62,999 nucleotides of DNA from Fragilaria crotonensis (lineage: Eukaryota > Bacillariophyta > Fragilariophyceae > Fragilariales > Fragilariaceae): NCBI GenBank assembly GCA_022925895.1, contig JAKSYS010000350.1:1-62999 (forward strand), in the 5' to 3' direction. Each line of letters starts with the position of its first letter. Positions within the stretch are counted from its first letter, which is position 1. Position numbers and translations under genes: made by a program. The notes below the pieces were generated by a model. It had not been told where the DNA came from and did not search any database. It worked only from the letters and a program-made list of their open reading frames with translations. This document shows, one piece after another, positions 1 through 10,462 of this stretch.

Positions 1-2
1 CA

Positions 3-292
3 ACGAAATAAATTCGAGTCTTGTCCAAATTTCTCTAAGTCCGTTTAGTCGGATGAGTCGTCTGCTTCGTGGTTTCGTCGTACCGTTGTCCGCGCACTGT
101 CGCGTCGATTCGTGTGTTGTCTGTGGTCATTCTTGCTCTCTCTTTGTGCTCGTGAGACTAGTAGAAATAAATAGATGGCATCGGAATCTGGTCCTAATAG
201 TTTTGTCTCTCTCTCCTGGTTCGTCTCGCGGTGTCGGTCCCGTGATAGTTATCTAGCGGGGTCCGTCGCGATTGTGAGTCGACCTGGTTTCC
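3..292 (-). repeat. B2 split direct repeat of the YR retrotransposon
   Basis: A copy of about 290 bp, nearly identical to 538-829. Both copies start with ACGAAATAAATTCGAGTC and share the segment ending in GACCTGGTTTCCGCC. A few small indels separate them. This is the outer 3' repeat of the minus-strand element. Confidence 0.85.
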
Positions 293-382
293 GCCCCATG
301 CAGAGCATGGCCAGGAGGTAACCGGCGCCAGGGGCGCCGATGAACCTAGGCATCGGGCCAGAGAGGAGGTGTGGGTGGGTGG

Positions 383-537
383 GATTAACTAGAGTAGTGT
401 CTTTGTCGATTCGAGTTCGTTCGGATTGTGAGCAATTCGTATCTTGTGTTGTGTTGTGTCGTGGTGTTCGTCTGTCTGTGTCTCGTGTTCGTCTGTCTGA
501 TGGCGACTGCCCCGTCCTTTCGATCTTCGGACATGCC
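383..537 (-). repeat. A2 split direct repeat of the YR retrotransposon
   Basis: A 155-bp block starting GATTAACTAGAGTAGTG and ending CGGACATGCC. It matches 6777-6931 almost base for base. It abuts B1 directly at 537/538, giving the B1A2 junction expected for circular YR intermediates. Confidence 0.85.
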
Positions 538-829
538 ACGAAATAAATTCGAGTCTTGTCCAAATTTCTCTAAGTCCGTTTAGTCGGATGAGTCGTCTGC
601 TTCGTGGTTTCGCTGTACCGTTGTCTCGCGCACTGTCGCGTCGATTCGTGTGTTGTCTGTGGTCATTCTCGTTTCTCTTTGTGCTCGTGAGACTAGTAGA
701 AATAAATAGATGGCATCGGAATCTGGTCCTAATAGTTTTGTCTCTCTCCTGGTTCGTCTCGCGGTGTCGGTCCCGTGATAGTTATCTAGCGGGGTCCGTC
801 GCGCGATTGTGAGTCGACCTGGTTTCCGC
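538..829 (-). repeat. B1 split direct repeat of the YR retrotransposon
   Basis: The internal partner of the repeat at 3-292, adjacent to A2. Past 829 the sequence diverges into the 3' end of the recombinase region, which marks the end of the repeat. Confidence 0.85.
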
Positions 830-859
830 CATTTTCCGGTTGTCGTTCGTCCGCAGAAT

Positions 860-2029
860 CTGGGGCGATCGTAGAAAGATTGTCGACTCGTCATGCGTGC
901 GGCTACCCGAGTGTCGAGTCCGGCACTTGAATTCGGAGGTATCTCATGAACGTCTGGCGCCACCTCCCACCATCTGAATCGTCTCACTTGGAACTCCGGC
1001 GAGGTGCATGGCCATCGCGGCGCCTGATCTGATCGAGTGAGTGCCGATGCCACTCGCCTGGAGGCCAAGCCTCCTCCTGCGCGAGTCGTCGCCATCCTGA
1101 GCTGCCTCAGTATGGACTTGGAAGAGATGTGTTGGGGTTCGTCTGAGTCCTGCGTCCTGACGGCGTTAATCTTCGGGTTCGTCCGTGAATGGCAATCGTA
1201 ACTCCGTACCCTCGTCGTCAGGTCCGCTAGCACGCGGACGGGGCAGATGTCCGTTTGTCCCTGCCTGTCGTTTCGATGCTGAGTCACTGTCGCGCCTTTG
1301 TCCCCGTTTCTTTGTCGCCGGAAGGTGATCGACACGGTGTCGGCATTCTCCAGTTGTCCTCGGTCGGTTGTCTGCAGGTCCTGTCCCTTCTGTCGGAAAC
1401 GAACGTCGTCTCTGATCACTGATGTCGTCCGTCGGCTTCCGACATCGGAATATTCGCACGACCTCATGGCGAAAAAGAACGCGACCACCACAAGTTGTCC
1501 AATAGCGATGTCCGTCTCGTTTCTTGCCCAGGATCGAACCTTTCGAATCACCTCTAACGGCAGCGCCTGCGGGTAGGTCCTGGGTCCTCGTCGGCGTAAC
1601 GTTTCAGTTGTGCCAGAAGGGGGTCGAGTCGTCCGGCGGCGTCGTGGATTGGGCTCTCAAATTTGTTAAGCCTGAAGGCCTGAGCCACACCGTCGAGGGT
1701 GGCACGAATGGAACCGGACAAGGGTCCATTGCCAGCTTCCTGAGGTTGTCGGGAGCGGCCGTCCGTCCCGGCGGCGGCGGCAGGCGAACGTTTCTGCTTT
1801 CGCTTCTCGTCCGAGTCCTTGAGAAAAGGCTCTCTCCGACTCCGTCGATTCGTCCGAGGAATCTTTCGTAACAGCGCCAGCTGCTATCGCGCTTGGCACG
1901 GGTTGAGTCGGCAAGAGCTGCGTTTTGGGCAGCAGCTGCAGCCAGCCTCCAATCTGCGAAATAAGGGCTGGCCGCAGGGATGATCCTGAAGTTCTGTGGA
2001 ACAAACGGTGAGCAGTTTTTCGTGATCAA
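860..2029 (-). pseudogene. Tyrosine recombinase (YR) of the retrotransposon, frameshifted
   Basis: The recombinase performs integration of circular cDNA in this element class. In minus-strand reading, the N-terminal core-binding part is seen at about 1900-2029 (ADSTRAKRDSSWRCYERFL). The first catalytic arginine region FFAMRSCEY lies around 1450-1480. The H-x-x-R box THSIRSGAAMAMHLAGVP lies around 980-1040 in another frame, and FMRYL, probably carrying the catalytic Tyr, lies around 935-955 in a third. All landmarks are present in the right order but in different frames, so the copy is broken. It follows the RT-RNase H region directly and may originally have been part of one polyprotein. The family call is firm; the exact ends are not. 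Confidence 0.75.
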
Positions 2030-4057
2030 GTCTGTCAGTGCCGCGTCTAGAGCGAAATCTGGAGAGCATGTCCGCCACCTTGTTCTCTTTCCCGAACCAC
2101 TGCGTGTAGTGGTCTATCTCGTGCGTGAGGCAGAAATCAGCGAACGCTCGGGCTATCGTCAGGTGAAGCGGACAATCGTCGTTGAAGTTCGACTTAGCAA
2201 GCCATCCCGCTGCTGAGGTGCTGTCTCCTGACTGAGCAGAACGTCTTCGTCCGTCCACGCGGCCCCTTCGTGGAATTCCACGATCATCCCCACAAAGGCA
2301 GCAAGGAACTCGAGAGTGTTTAGGGTCGCCGCCCCAGCAGGTGCTCTGGTAGCTGATATCGCCACGCCAGGCGCTCTTGAGGCAGTAGCCTCCGATGCCT
2401 TGTGGGCATGCGTCCACCCTCACTATGCGCGTCGGCCACCGGCAAACCAGCCTGTTGATCGAGATACCTCGCGACGCCTTCTGAAGGAAAGCCTTCCACA
2501 GAATCAGGTCGTCCAGTTGGGGTTTGGTCAGTCTCGCCTTCCCGGCCTGCTTCGAACGCTCGCAGGCCTTGTATAGCCTTCCCATAAAGTGTCTTGCGTA
2601 AGGGATGACGTAGGCGGCGTGGCTAAAACGTCCGAGGGTCGTCTCTAGGTCTCTCGTCGTCACGAAGGCATGTCTGTGCGTCAGCATCCTGTCAACGGCT
2701 TGCGTCCAGCTCATGTGCTTATCGTGAGGCAGTGCGACGACGAAGCGGGTGTGTCCACGATCCATCCGAGGATCATCTTCGGATGGTTTGGCCTCGGCCA
2801 GGAACTTTGGGATCGCAAGGATATCGTCTCTGGGAAAAGTCTCCTTAACCTCGGGGTCGCAAGGCCTCCCGACCAGGTGGAGCGCCAGCGGATCGCGGCA
2901 GCGCTCTTTTCTGCGTCGCGGGGTTGAAGGCCCCAAAATGTCGTCCAGGTAGCAGTCGAAGCGAGGGAGGTCGTCGTAGGGTGGATAGTTCACTGCGAAG
3001 TAGTCCGCCTTGCCGAAAACACTCATTTTGTCGACCGACCCTTTGTCATTGTCCACTGCCCTTCGGTGTCCAGGAGGTGCTGGTGCGGCGAGTGGTAGAC
3101 GCTCGGATCCCAGTCGTCCCTGCGGACAAGGTCGTTTGCCAAGTCCGTGATCATCTCCGACACGTCGCTCCATTGCGATGGGTTTGGCGCTCCACCGAAC
3201 GTCATCCTCAGCGCCACTAACAGCAGGTCGTCGATACGTGCAGGACTTCATGGCTGTGGCTGCTTTGAGATGGATTCGTCTGTAGGCGGATTTGCAGTCG
3301 ACCTTCGTCATCCAGATAGGCTCGTCTGGCCATAGTTGGCGCAGGAACGAGATGTGGTACATGAGTCTGCTGAATGCTTTTCCGAAACGTGCTTCTGTCA
3401 GTTGGGATGTGTCCACGCGTTCATTTACGCTTCGTCCTGCCACTCCGCTCGGGCTGAATGACTGGTCATGTGTCAGTCGGAGTTTCTCTATTGAATTTCC
3501 TTTCGCGATCGACGTCTGCGCGACCATCCCCAGAGGCGCGACCTCGCATCCCTTGATCTCTAAGGCGGCTTCTCGCGGCAGTGGTAGCTGCCAACCCTTG
3601 AGGCTTCGTCCTTCAGCATGGATATCAACTTTGCCTCGTGGCCTCGGGCCGATTTGTGATTGCCGCGAGCTAAGTTGGCGCGCACGTCCGCGAGGCGGTC
3701 AGAATCCGAGATCTCGCGAAGCGGGAACTCGCCCCTTCGAGATGCGCTCCTGAAAACGCGGCCAGAGGGGGTGGGCGGACAGGAGCGGGGCGAAGTTCGG
3801 GGGCGAAACTCGGATCCCGGCGTCAGGGCGCTGAACGGCTGGGCCCGAAGGGCGGCGTCGAGGTCGAGGGCGTACCGTTTGAGCACCGCGAGGTTGTGGC
3901 GGGCGGCGTCGTGCGTCCAGTCGAAGCGAAACTCCGTCGCGTGGGTGCGCGGTTGGCCGGAGTGCAAAATAGTGGCAAGGGCATCGGCCAGGCGTGGTTC
4001 GGGAGTCGGGAACGGCGAGTCGACGTTCGGGAGCGGGATCGTCGGCAATGGCACCAA
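2030..4057 (-). pseudogene. Reverse transcriptase-RNase H of the YR retrotransposon, frameshifted
   Basis: Minus-strand reading gives an N-terminal segment (DWTHDAARHNLAVLKRYAL and ARGNHKSARGHEAKLI, 4057-3560). Then come the RT palm motifs LTHDQSF and WMTKVDCKSAYRRIHL (about 3460-3300), the RT catalytic box CYLDDI (about 2950), and an RNase H-like tail ending WFGKENKVADMLSRF (about 2060-2110). This order is typical of DIRS-order RT/RNase H. At least three frame changes occur: about 3540, about 3220, and between 3217 and 2950, where a short piece (FGGAPNPSQWSDVSEMI) lies in another frame. No single ORF covers the protein. Confidence 0.78.
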
Positions 4058-4439
4058 CGATGGGAACTTACCGGGAAGCGGGCGTGGCGTGTCTGCGAGG
4101 GCTGATGTCGGCGCGTCGGGGCGTCTCCGGGCGACAATGCGCGCGCCACGGAGTGGTCGGTCGGTGGCGAGTCGAGGGCGGGAGCGTAGCGCCCAGGCCC
4201 GACTTCGTTTCGTGACGGGTCGTCGCGGGCTGGCGAGAGATGCGGGGCGTCGGCGACGTGGCGGGGCGAGAAGGTTCGTGCGCGTGGGTTCCCGCGGGAC
4301 TGTCTCGGCGGCAGATTCCGATAAAGTCCGGGCGTCCTACGTGGCGTCTGTTGTGGAACTCGGCCGTCGACCGTTCCTGGTCGAACGCCCATTGCGACGG
4401 CTGTGCGACGAAGGCGGGCTGGAAGTAAGCAGATGCAGA

Positions 4440-6644
4440 GGGTCCTAATTTTGTTTTCTTGCTGGGCGGCGTCGCGTCGGACGAGGGGCGGCATGCGCGC
4501 CCGGCACTGCTCTACCCACGCTCGTACGGCGGTCGTCTGTTCGGTCGTGAGGGCGACGTGCGAGGCGCTCAAGAAACAGCTCTTGACGCACTTCCCGTTT
4601 AGGTGCCACCTGCAGCACATGTTCGGGATCGGTCCACTTCGGACGTGATCGAGGAACACCTGCCAAGTGTCGTTCGCGTCTCTCGGGAAAAGGTCCTGCT
4701 GTGGGTTTGTGACTGCGTCCGCGGGTTGCCCGCGACGTCCGGCTCGAGCGCTCCCGGCGGCGGCTACAGGCTGCGAGTCGCCCTTTTTGGTCGACTCCAC
4801 GTCCCAGCCGCTCCTTGAGGAAGTCGCAGGCCGGGAAGACAAAGGCGCCGTCCTCCAACTGCTGCCGGGTGGACCTGAATTCTAGGAGTGCTGGGTTGAT
4901 CTCGTCCTCGTGTTCGACTCCAGCGCAGAGAACTAGGTATTGTTGCATGCGTTTTTCGATGAACCAACCTAACCTGCACGCGGCTGAGGGGTCAGCGTGC
5001 GCTAGCTGGCGGAGCGTCGCCAGTGTGGAGCCGACCGCCCTGGTCAGGAAACGGCTCCACTCGTCCAACATGTGTGTGAGCGGGGAATTGGCTCCGAAAA
5101 AGGAGCTCCAGCACTCCGCTCATGTTCTCGATAAGCCGCGCGAGTTCGTGAAAATCTTTCGGCACCGTGAAGTTGAGTTTTGTCATGCTCTTGATGTCCT
5201 TCTCCGAGAAGCCCGTGGTCGTGTCGGTCGTCTTGAGTTGCATTTGCACAAGGGTGCTGGCGTGATCAGAGGCTTCTCGCCCGATCGCTGCTGCTCGGGC
5301 GAACGTCTGGGGACCGCAACAGAAGAGGCTGAAGGCCCCTGGCCGGTCAGGTGTGTCGGCCGTGAAAGAAGCGGTGCGGATTGCGGCGCAGAAGCCCATG
5401 GGAATGAACGCGTCTCGACCTTTGGTGTTCCTCAAGAAGTGGTGGATGTGGTTTTGTACGTAGGCCACGTTGCTAAGCGTCAGGATGTCCGAGAAAGACT
5501 GGACCGGGCGGCTGCGAATCATCCTGTCGGCGTCCCTTTCGGACACGAAAAGGACCATTCGTTTCGTCGACGGCGGGAGAGTCAAAGCCTGTCTTCGACG
5601 TTTGGGGGACGAGGTCGCTGCGTTTGCTGCCTGTCGCTCCAGTAACGTTGACAGGTTTCGAATGGCGTCCTCTGTGCGTCCTGGCGTGCTGGCATGGTCG
5701 TCCGTCCGAATGAGGCTCCTAGCTCTGACCGCCAGATGCTTGAGGTGTAGCGATTTCGCCCATTCGTCCGATCGTTTGGAGTATGCGTTTGATGCCGCCA
5801 CCCCGCTTTGTCGGTCCCGGGTCCTCCTCGAGTTTACCGCTACGCTGAGGACCCACCGCGGGATGTAAGAGGCTGCCTCCGCGCGGATGGTTGCTCTGGA
5901 CGGGTCTGGGTCCTCGCTCGCTCTCTGTTTAATGGCGTTGACGATCAGTAGGGCGAGCTCCTCTGGCGCGGTGACGTAAGTGTCCATGATGGCGGCTGCG
6001 ATGAAGGCCGGCACCGGGACGGTGGGCTTCATCGTGAACCCGACGACCGTGACGTCGTCTGTGTCGTCCTCGCTCGCTTCGACTGGCTTGCTTGGCTTCG
6101 CCCGGTGCTTCGTTCCGCTTCCTTTCTTCGGTCGTCCTCTGGTTGCAGTCGGCAGGGTGCCGGCTGGCTCGGCTTCGCGCGTGGCTCCGGTGCTGACGCC
6201 TGACACCTGGGCACGTGTCGTCAGAGATTCATTGATCGCCGCCAGTACGTCCGACGTAGAATTCCACGAGAGCATCCTCGACCAATCAAAAGGCGTTCCG
6301 ATGTGTCGCTCTACGACCTGTTTCGTGTCGACCGCCATGGCGGCGGCGAAGCCGCCAGCCCCCATCAGTGCCCAAAGGGCGTTCGTCCCGTCGTTGAGTC
6401 CATCGTCAGCGTCGTGGTGGAAGTGGTGAAAGAGTCGGATGACTCCGTGCGTGTTTACCATAAGGTGGGCGACTTCCGGAGAGCACAAGTGTACGAATCC
6501 TGTAGAATTTGTACTGACCGAGTTCGTCTTCGAATTCAAAGCGCTGAGCTTTTCGACGACCTCCCACTGGTCGAGCTTCCTGAAAACGTCCAACCACGTC
6601 AAGGTCATCGTCATCGGTGAGCGAGCGTCGTCTGACCCCTCCAT
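4440..6644 (-). pseudogene. Gag-like first ORF of the YR retrotransposon, frameshifted near its 3' end
   Basis: The first 500 or so residues are open from ATG 6644 (MEGSDDARSPMTMTLTWLDV) and contain a basic linker (RGRPKKGSGTKHRAKP). The reading then moves frame near 5080, within the stretch encoding GVLELLF next to a T-run, and again near 4830. It ends with a Cys/His cluster, CCRWHLNGKCVKSCFLSASH (about 4580-4640), resembling a gag zinc finger. The position upstream of RT on the same strand and the zinc-binding cluster suggest a nucleocapsid role; the sequence itself does not show function. No conventional retroviral capsid domain was recognised. Confidence 0.6.
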
Positions 6645-6681
6645 TGCGTCTGTGGTTCAAGTCGGGTCGGGGGAGAGGCCA

Positions 6682-6931
6682 GATTAACTAGAGTAGTGTC
6701 TTTGTCGATTCGAGTTCGTTCGGATTGTGAGCAATTCGTATCTTGTGTAGTAGTGTCTTTGTCGATTCGAGTTCGTATTAACTAGAGTAGTGTCTTTGTC
6801 GATTCGAGTTCGTTCGGATTGTGAGCAATTCGTATCTTGTGTTGTGTTGTGTCGTGGTGTTCGTCTGTCTGTGTCTCGTGTTCGTCTGTCTGATGGCGAC
6901 TGCCCGTCCTTTCCCGATCTTCGGACATGCC
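6682..6931 (-). repeat. A1 split direct repeat with partial internal duplication
   Basis: Positions 6777-6931 match A2 (383-537). In front lies an extra partial copy (6682-6748) and a third short fragment (about 6747-6776), so TAGTGTCTTTGTCGATTCGA occurs three times. The terminus CGGACATGCC at 6931 marks the element end against the LINE sequence. Confidence 0.78.
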
Positions 6932-9900
6932 AGGCTCGTGAGACGCTCGGTAAAGTTAAACCTGCTGAACGACGGCCAACATGGATCAGTTCCAGGTAGG
7001 ACCACCATGGACCCAGTCATGTTGAACCAATTGACGACCGATCTGTGCCGATTGTTAAAGATTAACTACGTTCGCTTCGACAACGACGCTTCAGCCTGTT
7101 TCGACAGGATAATTGTTGCTCTTGGAATGCTCGCAGCACGTCGGTGCGGTATGCCATTCGAAGCAGTGCGAACACATTCCAAAGCTCTGGAGTTAATGCA
7201 ATATATGGTAAAAACCATGTATGGCGTTTCTGATGACTCGTACAGGGGTACGGCACTGGAACCATTATTCGGGACGGGACAAGGAAGTGGGGCATCTCCT
7301 GCAGTATGGCTTTCACTGGTGGTTCTTCTGTTAAACACGATGGAAAAAGTAATCCCAGATAGAATTACTTTTAAATCGGCGGACGGGAACATTGTACATC
7401 CACGACTCGTGGATGCTTTTGTCGATGATACCGCCATTGGATTGACGGATTCAGGTGGATTGGATATGCCAGAACTTATTGCCTCTCTGGAAAAGGTCGC
7501 ACAAACCTGGGAACAGCTTCTCCATTTCTCGGGAGGCGCCTTAAATTTAAACAAGTGTTCGTGGTACGTCATGTTTTGGGATTGGCGCCAAGGACGACCA
7601 CACCTCAGGGAAATTGACATAAATGATCCGAAAATTCGTCTGTCTCAAGGGCTCAACAACCACCATAAGGTTGTGATACGACGACAACCGTTGAGTACAT
7701 CATCCCGGATATTGGGCGTGCACCAAACGCCCCTAGGAGATTTTTCTGATCACATCACGGTACTGAAGAAAAAGGCAGATCAATACGCAAGTCACTTAAG
7801 ATCACCTCGATTAACTCTTACCGACATAAAGGTTTTCCATCGGTCCGTTTATTCTCCGGCTATGCGATACTCGCTTCCCGCATTAGCGGTGGACGAGGAG
7901 GAACTTGAACGTGTGCAGTCCAAAATTATTCCAACTATTGTTCAACGAATGGGATTTTCCAGCAAAATGTCAACTGCTATCCGCTACGGACCCACATCAA
8001 TGGGGGGATTGAATCTAATGGATCTCCGCACAGAATGCGGCATCGAAATGATCAAATACTTCAGACATGAAGTTTATGGCAACACAAAAGTCGGACAACT
8101 TCTTTTGCTCCAAGTCCAAGCTTCACAATTGGAGTCTGGGCTCCCGGTTAATCTTTTGGAGGAACCAACCGTTCACAACCCATATCTCACACCGACATGG
8201 ATTTTGTCAATGCGACAGTTCAAGTCCAACCACAATATTCTGATTACGGTGACGGATCCATATCAAGTTAGACTCAACAGTCCAACAGACCAGCACATCA
8301 TGGATTTGACCCGACTCAAGGGATATACAACTCGACAGCAAAAAGACATAAATCTGGTTCGTATTCACCTGCAGTCGTCCACCCTGTTTGATCTCGTGGA
8401 TCGCCAGGATAACACCAAAATTGCAAAATGGGCAATGGAAGCTCGGAGACCAGCGACTTTCCAAGATGACACGGCATGCATGGCCTAGGCAAGCAGAATT
8501 GGGGGCGTCAATGAAACGATTATGGAGGAGATACATATCTTCGCAATTTCTGCGATACGACCGATTCTGGAGAGAACCGCCATGCAAAGAGAATCGAAGT
8601 CCAGGCGACGTCTCTGTTTTTGCAAATCCTTCAAATGCTGGAACCGGATCATCCATCTCTCGGGCAATCAAACAACTTCCAAGGCATCGTCGACGACTTC
8701 TGTCGCATGTTCGGCAGCTGGCATCATCCGAGCGTATGTGGGAGGCATGTCAAACAAAACAGACGCTGACAATTGCTTCAGATGGTGGACTAAAAGGCCG
8801 TAAAGGGACGTTCGGGTGGTTAGTGACAACACCCTCTGATGAGATTCTGGTGGAAGGAGCTGGTCCGGTCGATGGTCCCTTCAACACGGCAAATTCCACT
8901 CGGTGTGAACTTGGAGGCTATGCTGCTTCGTTATTATATCTCGCGCTTTTACATTCGGTGTGGGGTAAACGACACAAATGCAGGTTCCGATGGCTCACAG
9001 ACAGCAAAGGTGCGATTGCCAAGGTACAGAAACACTCCAACCATAATGTCCACATCAAACAAAGACAACCGAGTAATGCGGATTACCTAGGTATCATTCA
9101 ATTGGAGACATCAGCAATACGTCGGAGGATCAAAACAGAATGGGTGAAAGGCCATCAATCGATGAAAGAAGGACAAGGTAATCGCCGAGACATCAAATGG
9201 AATCACCATGCCGACAAATTGGCCTCGTGGTACCGTGATCAGACCAACCAAAGGCAATCGGTCGAACATACTGAACATACTCCCGAAGCACGTGTCTCTA
9301 TCATCATCAACGGCGTGCGGGTTGTGGGCCAAGAAGAGGCATCCTCACGATATCACATCAACGGATATCATCTTCGGCAGTATATCCAGTCGCGACAGAA
9401 GTGGACAAACCAAGTATGGGACAGGACTGATCTCGAGGTATTTGGAACTTTTCACAACCGGCTGTCACCCAGTGCGCAGATCGCTCATACGAAATTCGCT
9501 TTCGAGCAATGGTGTACAGGGACCAAACGTTTTCGCATCGCGCCTATCAAAGACGACAATCTCGACAAGTGTCCATGTTGCAAGGAACATGAAAACTGGC
9601 AACATGTGCTACGATGCCGTCAAAACCCGGATCGCACTAAGACTTTGACTGAACTGGCAAAGAGACTAACTCCGACAGAATTTCAACCAGTGTTCACGTT
9701 ACTGAGAGACGGGGTACTGACATGGCTTGAAGGAAATACATACGATCCTGACATCTCCGGTTTTCCTATGAAATTGTGGGGTATCATTCGAAACGCGTTA
9801 TCTGACCAAGAACAGATTGGTTGGCAGAACGCAATGAAAGGTTACTTGAGCGTCGAGTGGCGAGCCATTGCTGAGACGGATCCATATGGAACTGCCATTA

Positions 9901-10256
9901 TGACTCAAGAAGGGAAGGGGATTCACACTCTCCGAACAATATTGATACATGTTAATCAGGCCACCCAATGTCTATGGAAAGCCCAAAACAACCTCCTGCA
10001 TCAATCAAATGAGGCAGAAATGCAACTTGTCCGGGATTCGGAAATCGCAGAGATTCGAGAGATGCATGCAAGCATAGAAAAGATTCCTGCAGCCAATAGA
10101 CACTACTGTGAACGATCACTTGATGTTCTTCTCAAGAAAAATCATTCTTCGCGGAGAAGGTGGTTACGTTATATGAGGATGGCGAGAGCCCGCATGGAAC
10201 AAGATGGCAAACGTCAACTACTTTTGACCCAATTTTTTCGACCTGTTAGTATTTGA
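6932..10256 (+). pseudogene. LINE reverse transcriptase / RNase H polyprotein (one frame change)
   Basis: The RT part (6932-8488) shows GQHGSVPGRTTMDPVMLNQL, YVRFDNDASACFDRI (first catalytic Asp), GTGQGSGASPAVWL, and the catalytic box AFVDDTAIG. The RNase H part (about 8390-10256) shows TIASDGG, CELGGYAAS, WLTDSKGA and HHADKLASW, which supply the D-E-D-D set. A C-x2-C-x7-H-x4-C knuckle and a C-terminal domain of about 200 aa follow. The first frame stops at 8488 while the second is open across 8388-10256. The protein reads smoothly if the frame shifts near 8470, so either one nucleotide was gained or lost or the element uses a frameshift. No endonuclease domain is in the window. The N-terminal residues of the long ORF before 6932 belong to the inserted YR repeat. 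Confidence 0.72.
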
Positions 10257-10450
10257 GATGTGACCCGGATCAAGCAAGGACTCGATATGTTCATTAGGGG
10301 GAGGGATAATTTATTGTCGCCGACCTGAAATATGGTTAGGCCACAAGGGGTACTCACTTCGGTTTTGGAAAAAGATCGAAGACGGAGACTAGCCCAATAA
10401 TTAGGTTCTATTTATTTTATCATGACCTTTCGGTCACTGGCGACCGCGGC
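6932..10450 (+). mobile_element. LINE-like (non-LTR) retrotransposon, 5' end cut off by the YR element
   Basis: RT, RNase H and a CCHC-type C-x2-C-x7-H-x4-C knuckle (CPCCKEHENWQHVLRC) follow one another on the plus strand, as in RNase H-bearing non-LTR elements. RT coding begins immediately at the YR element border without its N-terminal fingers, so the missing 5' part should lie left of this window. About 200 bp after the stop contain an AGGGGGAGGGATAATTTATT tract and then lead straight into a transposase pseudogene. The 3' border near 10450 is an estimate; no poly(A) tail or target-site duplication was found. Confidence 0.68.
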
Positions 10451-10462
10451 GGACCACGTGCT

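Larger units (their letters stand above)
3..6931 (-). mobile_element. Degenerate tyrosine-recombinase retrotransposon (PAT/Ngaro-like, split direct repeats)
   Basis: Read on the minus strand, the element runs A1 (6931-6777, plus a partial duplicate to 6682), gag-like region, RT-RNase H, tyrosine recombinase, B1 (829-538), A2 (537-383), a unique spacer of about 90 bp, and B2 (292-3). B1 and A2 are directly abutting. The A1-ORFs-B1A2-B2 order is the split-direct-repeat signature of PAT/Ngaro-type YR retrotransposons (DIRS order). I see no LTRs and no integrase. The internal genes carry several frame changes, so this copy looks inactive, although the repeats are still nearly identical. Its right end falls inside a LINE reading frame, which it interrupts. 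The left end coincides with the window edge, so the outer flank cannot be checked. No methyltransferase domain was recognised. Confidence 0.82.

Noticed and set aside
3660-4448. 262-aa plus-strand ORF
   Set aside because: It lies opposite the retrotransposon RT/gag region, is Arg/Gly-rich as expected of a GC-rich antisense frame, and has no domain.
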